Positions 59,359-64,000 of a stretch of 64,000 nucleotides of DNA are shown piece after piece; position 1 is the stretch's first letter, and each line of letters starts with the position of its first letter. This DNA is from Lethocerus indicus (Eukaryota > Arthropoda > Insecta > Hemiptera > Belostomatidae). The stretch lies in contig JACDQD010000105.1 in NCBI GenBank assembly GCA_019843655.1, positions 558,001-622,000 of the forward strand, read 5' to 3'. The notes below the pieces were generated by a model that saw only the letters and a program-made list of their open reading frames with translations, was not told where the DNA came from and searched no databases. A program made the translations under genes and the position numbers.

Positions 59359-59858
59359 GTAAACTTTTACTGCAATAATATTTTTTCTATTTTTTGGGGG
59401 GTTACGGAAGTTTTAATTCGCTTATTTTTAAGCGGATTGGCTTTTTCTGACTCTTCTGTAAGCTCAGTAACTTCATTTTCAGTCCGTAAAGTATTTTTTC
59501 GGACTGGGTTTCGAATACCCTCATTCTTATGATTTTTGTTCCCACTCTATTTTCTCGGTGGTGAATGATGTATGGGCCCAGCAAACCCAAGGCAAATTTA
59601 TTACACACGAGAAACAGAACAATTACAACTCCCATAAATAATAAGGGATTAACAGTAAACACCTCGGGATTGCCTGGTTTAGATTTGTGGTCTTAAGACA
59701 CTGAGAAGTAAGAGTTAATAAAGGACCTTAAAGAAAGCTTACGATAAGCCAAACAGAATGGAATGAATGAAAAAATCAAAATCACTCGGTATAGTCCTCT
59801 AGTCAACCCGATCTGTATGTAACTTAATGTACCGAAAAGGAGAATTTTATTTTTATAG
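59359..59858 (+). other. sdk intron E-F, 500 bp
   Basis: No coding potential is seen. It contains a small perfect inverted repeat, AGTCCG at 59481 with CGGACT at 59500. The inverted repeat follows an acceptor-like CATTTTCAG, but no matching Ig exon follows, so I do not call an alternative exon. Confidence 0.6.
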
Positions 59859-59986
59859 GTATAAAATTGAAGAAGACGGATCATTAATAATCAAAAAGCT
59901 ACGAATGGAAGACACTGGGATGTGGCAATGCGTCGCCACCAACGAAGCCGGTTCCGAGTCCTCAGCAACATGGCTGAAAGTAAAAA
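59859..59986 (+). CDS. sdk: sdk exon F: second half of Ig domain 4
   Basis: The acceptor is ATTTTTATAG at 59858 and the donor the consensus GTAAGT at 59987. It encodes YKIEEDGSLIIKKLRMEDTG and then MWQCVATNEAGSESSATW with the F-strand Cys. It ends in phase 1 with A, joining CA of the next exon 1.66 kb away to give Thr. It is the last exon that lies in CpG-rich sequence. Confidence 0.93.
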
Positions 59987-61646
59987 GTAAGTATAAAACC
60001 TTGATTTCAGATAATATTCGGGACGTTTTAACATAAGATCAGAAACCATTTAACAACATTCAATGTTGTAATTTATGAAGTAAACCTGGAGAAAAGAATG
60101 TTAATGAATGATTTTATATGAACTTTGATAATTTAATCGTGTGTCTTGTACGTAATAATAATATATCGTGGATATATATATATATTATTATAATGAGGTG
60201 CAGTACAAATTCTTAAATATTTGGGTTATTTTGGGTAACTTTTGAATAAATGAATAACATTATCAATTTATAACGTTTACGAGTAGAATTAATTAAAGTT
60301 GGCAAGAAAGTAACAAGTGAGATCTGAATTCTTTGTTTCACAATTAAAAATGTCGGACAGTTCTGTATGGTTGTATAACAGATTTTCATGTTATCCAATT
60401 TGTGTTACAAGAAAGTTTATTTGGGAAATATTCCTGTGTAATGGCATTCTTTGGTATTTTTCGCTACATATTCTTGACTGAGGTGTTATTAGGACGCTAT
60501 TTTGCGGGCTTATCTGATGAAATAACCTAAAAAAAGAAGTATTCGATTTCAGGTATTATTCTCAATTGGAGATTTCACATTGTGCTTTAAATGTAAGGTA
60601 TGTTCTGTTGAAAAAAGCGAACTTGTTAAAAATAAAACTTTTGAAATTAATTTGTAACATTGACTATGGAAGTGTGAAGGAATGTTTTTGTGGACAGAGG
60701 GAAGGTTCCGACGGTGGCTGCAAAATATTTACCGACTACGTGGAACAGAGTTTCAGAGGCGGCATAATAGGAAGCAGATTATCGACAGTAATATGAATTA
60801 ATGAACGCCCTATATTTTTTTGCCTACATAGTATCAGTGGAGTTTTATTTTTGCTGTCACTGTATGGCTGGAACTAGCACTCAGTGTGTTTTCATAGCAC
60901 TCAATACACAGCACCTTTTAGTTTGCTTTTTTTATATGGAGAATGTAAATTTTATTTTTCATTTCATGGCGATCAAATGTTTTTCACAGTTATGTTTTAT
61001 ACTATAGTTTAGCTTCAATAGTTTATCATTTTGTTTGTGTATTACTGTTTAGTTCAGGTTGAAACTTAAACAGAATGAAGGCATCCAGAGCCTTGAATAG
61101 AATTTTACTAGCACTCAGTTTATAGTAGACTTATAGAGAAAACTAATGTTTGATATTTTATTATCATGTATTGACATTTTAACTGAAATACAATACAAGT
61201 ATACTTTACATGAATTTTTTAGGAGTTATAAACATTTGTGTTTCATCCCATTTATCAACATATTTAATGTGATACCTAAGTGTTACTATGTCAGTATTCA
61301 TAAAATGATATTGTTTTTTTATAATAAATAGGTTTTACATTAACAATGAAACCCCATTTGGTAACTGATTTGTTCATTTTTAACTATTAAGGACTCTGAT
61401 AGATATTAGTTTTGAAATAAATTGCAAATAATATAGAGCATGAAAGAGCTTAGGCCCTATTATTTTTAGTTATGTGGACTTTCATTTTTTAATTCTTTCT
61501 GCCTTGGGCATGCTTTTTCTCATTATTGTGTTAATATTCCAAATAAAACTGATAAAACAGTTGGAAGAAATACTTATAATTTCCTATGTTAACAATACAT
61601 TCACAATGAATAAATGTTGGTGATAACAATGATTTTGTGTTTTCAG
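59987..61646 (+). other. sdk intron F-G, 1660 bp, containing the CpG border
   Basis: This is the longest of the introns between visible exons. It holds an AT-rich hairpin near 60153-60192. An open frame at 60566-60796 has no Ig or other domain and no proper splice sites. From about 60.8 kb CpG nearly disappears. A short motif, TAGCACTCAGT, recurs at about 60885 and 61109, with a partial copy near 60896. I see no gene or complete repeat in it. Confidence 0.7.
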
Positions 61647-61766
61647 CAACTTCACCAGTTATGGAGAGCCCTCCACAGAATGCAACAATTTTGGATGGTA
61701 AAGATGTTATAATAAGCTGTAAAGTAGGTGGATCACCAGTGCCCAATACAACATGGATTTATGGAG
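61647..61766 (+). CDS. sdk: sdk exon G: first half of Ig domain 5
   Basis: The acceptor is TTTTGTGTTTTCAG at 61646 and the donor GTATTC at 61767, a weak one. It encodes TSPVMESPPQNATILDG, VIISCKVGGSPVPNTTWIYG with the B-strand Cys and core Trp, and sequons NAT and NTT. Third codon positions are now mostly A or T, and the exon has no CpG, unlike exons A-F. Confidence 0.93.
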
Positions 61767-62023
61767 GTATTCAAGTTTTATATTAAAAACTCTATCTGTT
61801 ACAAGGATGTTGCTGTAGTTTATTTTATATTTAAAAATTTAAACTACTTTTTGACCAAAATGAATTTAACCTTGAGACAGATACTACATAGGAAAATATA
61901 TTTTAAATAATTAGATGTATGTATATTATAATAAATGTAAAATGTAATATTAAACATTATGTGTTATGTGTATTATTAAATATGATGCATATAAATATTA
62001 ACAAAGTATTCTTATTTTTTAAG

Positions 62024-62179
62024 ATACACAAGTAGTCAAGGTCACTGGTAGAGTTCAAGTTTTGGAAGCTGGTGATCTTCTGATTGCTGCTGTGAAGACA
62101 TCCGATGCTGGAAAGTATACTTGTGTCCGAGCTAATGAAGCAGGAAAAGTTGAAGCATCAGCATATCTTTCTGTTTTGG
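62024..62179 (+). CDS. sdk: sdk exon H: second half of Ig domain 5
   Basis: The exon starts after CTTATTTTTTAAG (62023) and ends before GTGAGT. It encodes DTQVVKVTGRVQVLEAGDLL, then SDAGKYTCVRANEAGKVEAS with the F-strand Cys and the usual DAG.Y.C motif. Phase is 1 at both ends. Confidence 0.94.
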
Positions 62180-62362
62180 GTGAGTTACAGAATTAGTATA
62201 AAATATTACAGTCTTATCATTTGACTATTATTTACAAATTGTTAATTAATATTATATAATGTTAATTAAAACTTGAAAACTTATGCTTCTTTTGGTTTAA
62301 GCAATACAGTAATTTTTTTGTATATTTATTATTTCACTCATTCTTTACCTCTTTTGTTGTAG

Positions 62363-62489
62363 TACGTACTCAGATAATTCAACCACCAGTGGACACTCGA
62401 GTTTTACTGGGCACAACAGCAACCCTTCAGTGCAAAGTATCAAGTGATCCTTCTGTACCTTATCAAGTAGACTGGTTCCATAATTCAGT
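62363..62489 (+). CDS. sdk: sdk exon I: first half of Ig domain 6
   Basis: The acceptor is CTTTTGTTGTAG at 62362 and the donor the consensus GTAAGT at 62490. It encodes RTQIIQPPVDTRVLLGTTA, then TLQCKVSSDPSVPYQVDW, giving the B-strand Cys and core Trp, and HNSV across the splice. It ends in phase 2 (GT|A = Val). Confidence 0.94.
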
Positions 62490-62810
62490 GTAAGTGATTT
62501 GTTGTAAATTTCATTGCTTTGACAATAGCATCAAATTGAATAATATTAATCACACTGGTGAATTTTAGTTAATGATTAAATTAAATATAAGCAGATTAGT
62601 TTTTATTTTTTAGATACACACATTGTACCACATTCTTTGATGATTAGATTGATTCTTTTATTTTCACTGTACATAAATGTTGCTATTTGGGATTGTTTTC
62701 TTCCTTATTATTGTTTACTGTATATGTTCTGTGCAAGATTAACTTTCATTGCAACTTGCAGTCTGCTTATGATTTATAAATATTTCTCTATAATTGTGCT
62801 ACATTTTCAG

Positions 62811-62962
62811 ACCAATGAGTATAGGATCAGTAAGGGTGTCAGTTGGTGGTGATGGTACACTGACAATTCAGGCTGTTCGTGCTGCTGATGTTGGAGAATA
62901 TACTTGTATGTTATCTTCAGCTGGTGGAAATGAAACACGTACAGCAAGACTTAGCGTAATAG
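62811..62962 (+). CDS. sdk: sdk exon J: second half of Ig domain 6
   Basis: The acceptor is CTACATTTTCAG at 62810 and the donor GTAACA at 62963. It encodes PMSIGSVRVSVGGDGTLTI, QAVRAADVGEYTCMLSSAGG with the F-strand Cys, and the sequon NET. The GDGTLTIQAVR run is a strong Sidekick signature. It closes the Ig array; the next exon opens the FnIII series. Confidence 0.94.
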
Positions 62963-63841
62963 GTAACAGATTTTCACTATTAAATAAAATATCATGTTAT
63001 AGAAATGGTTTATTATTTAATTGCAGGTTCATTTCCAGTTTGTAACTAAAATTAGAGAACTGTTTGTGAATGATTATTATTTATCATTAATGAAGTATTA
63101 TCACTAAAAGAAATATTTATCAATCAAGTATTAATTGTTTACTTTTTTATTAAAACTGTACATTGGATTAATTTATGAATATGTACACAATACATATTTT
63201 AAATGTTTGTGAAGTTTTAGAAGTTCAAAAATATAATGCGCAATTTTTATATTACTTCAACACCTATAAATAATATGAAAAAATATTTGTACTAATATAG
63301 TAGTAACACATTTCTGTTTACTTTCAGAGTTACCATATGCAGTGATGAATGTTCGTGCAATTAGAACAAGCCAAAGAGTTGTTAATTTAACTTGGGCAAC
63401 AGCTTTTGATGGCAACAGTCCCATACTTAAGTACATCATTCAGAAAAGAGAAGTTTCTGATCTAGGTATGAGTTCTTCTTGTAATTATAGTACTTTAATA
63501 ATTTATTATGTATCTAATTTTTTGTTAAAATTGTATAAATATTTACTCTGAAATAATACTATTATTATGTGTTATTATCATGTGATAAACCTATAAAGCA
63601 AAATAACATAGCCTTAATTATTGGTTATGGAAACTAATAAAATAAGCAACTTCATTTTAATTTTTTGTTAGCAAAATTTGATAAAAAAATTCTTCTTTTT
63701 CAGTTCTCAAAATCATTAATTATATTATTACACATTGTAATAATTTAATTTTCTGAAGGTTTGGATATTAAACAAATAGGCTAACTACCTACAGGTATTT
63801 GTATACCTTCAAATCAAATAAATAGTTAATTTATTTTGCAG
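62963..63841 (+). other. sdk introns J-K and K-L (365 and 376 bp)
   Basis: These two AT-rich introns flank exon K (63328-63465). They hold no open frame with domain content, and almost no CpG. Nothing else is seen in them. The I-J intron (62490-62810, 321 bp) is likewise empty. Confidence 0.7.
63328..63465 (+). CDS. sdk: sdk exon K: first half of fibronectin type III domain 1
   Basis: The acceptor is GTTTACTTTCAG at 63327 and the donor GTATGA at 63466. It encodes ELPYAVMNVRAIRTSQRVV, NLTWATAFDGNSPILKYII and QKREVSDLG. The NLTW tryptophan and the DGNSPI.KY loop are the A-C strands of an FnIII fold as found in the first FnIII domain of Sidekick. Phase is 1 at both ends. Confidence 0.94.
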
Positions 63842-64000
63842 GTTTAATAGCTGATCCTTTGCTTAATTGGATCACAGAAGACAGCAATGTTTCAGCTGAT
63901 GCAAGATGGATTATTTTAGATAATTTGAAAGCAGCATCTTCCTATCAATTTAGAGTTTCAGCTGTGAACAGTGTTGGTGAAGGACCTCCTTCAGATCCTA
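63842..64000 (+). CDS. sdk: sdk exon L (partial, runs off the window): second half of FnIII domain 1
   Basis: The acceptor is TTATTTTGCAG at 63841. The frame stays open to the last base. It encodes LIADPLLNWITEDSNV, WIILDNLKAASSYQFRVSAV and NSVGEGPPSDP, the L.....Y.FRV.AVN..G.G.PS pattern that ends an FnIII domain. No donor is seen before the edge, so the exon probably continues towards FnIII domain 2. Confidence 0.93.

Larger units (their letters stand above)
57666..64000 (+). other. sdk: sidekick (sdk) homologue, internal part of the gene (12 coding exons, gene continues both sides)
   Basis: Twelve exons with GT-AG borders join into one open frame of 638 codons; every exon length agrees with its flanking intron phases (1,2,2,1,2,1,1,1,2,1,1). 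Domain order is second half of Ig1, Ig2-Ig6, then the first FnIII domain. Signature runs match insect Sidekick: GYPQPQYKWF opening the first exon, VAYMGVF between Ig1 and Ig2, QLGKEE in Ig2, NARPLHELE in Ig3, DPWNRTL, MRAETLAEYG at Ig4, and FDGNSPI in FnIII-1. Sidekick proteins are long (roughly 2200 residues; six Ig and thirteen FnIII domains, one membrane span) homophilic adhesion molecules. They act at tricellular adherens junctions in fly epithelia, in visual-system wiring, and at synapses in the vertebrate retina. About 29 percent of the protein is visible. The 5' exons (signal peptide, first half of Ig1) were not found in the 57.6 kb to the left, so they probably lie outside the window. 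Confidence 0.93.

Noticed and set aside
60566..60796. 76-codon frame in sdk intron F-G containing two Cys (ECFCGQ), considered as an alternative exon
   Set aside because: There is no Ig or FnIII pattern, no good acceptor-donor pair in phase 1, and exons F and G already join exactly.
1..64000. CRISPR arrays, bacterial operons or ribosomal RNA genes
   Set aside because: None seen; introns, insect-type sdk exons and retroelements show eukaryotic nuclear DNA.

Overview
The window is arthropod nuclear DNA, most likely from an insect; I cannot name the species. It carries one recognisable host gene on the + strand, the cell-adhesion gene sidekick (sdk). The gene enters from the left through an intron of at least 57.6 kb. 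Twelve consecutive coding exons then lie between 57666 and the right edge (the last one cut). They splice in perfect phase into 638 codons: the second half of Ig domain 1, Ig domains 2 to 6, and most of the first fibronectin type III domain. The signal peptide and first half of Ig1 lie left of the window; the remaining FnIII domains, membrane span and tail lie to the right.

Bases 1-57665 hold no other host gene that I recognise. Open frames there are short, lack domains, and often overlap on both strands. What is present: a broken Penelope-like retroelement on the - strand (6421-7908) with a candidate hammerhead ribozyme, inverted ends and flanking direct repeats; a second terminal fragment of the same family (1533-1768); a fold-back element of about 453 bp (3859-4311); (AT)n microsatellites; several GC-rich or palindromic islands that could be regulatory; and a possible tRNA-derived remnant near 25.4 kb.

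Two observations stand out. First, the giant intron has two strong fused 3'/5' splice sites (YAG followed directly by GTAAG) at 2811/2812 and 33234/33235. Each has a polypyrimidine tract and branch-like motif, and each is followed 45-53 nt later by a second 5' splice site. Each short exon so defined has an in-frame stop in the phase fixed by the downstream coding exon. This is the architecture of recursive (ratchet) splicing with RS-exons, spaced about 30 kb and 24 kb. Second, CpG is common everywhere up to about 60.8 kb and then almost vanishes, in introns and exons alike, while codon use shifts from GC-rich to AT-rich between sdk exons six and seven. That points to a germline DNA-methylation domain border inside the gene, or else to an assembly join.

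Gene identity rests on protein motifs recognised by eye and splice-phase bookkeeping. Repeats were found by eye; no search or folding program was run.
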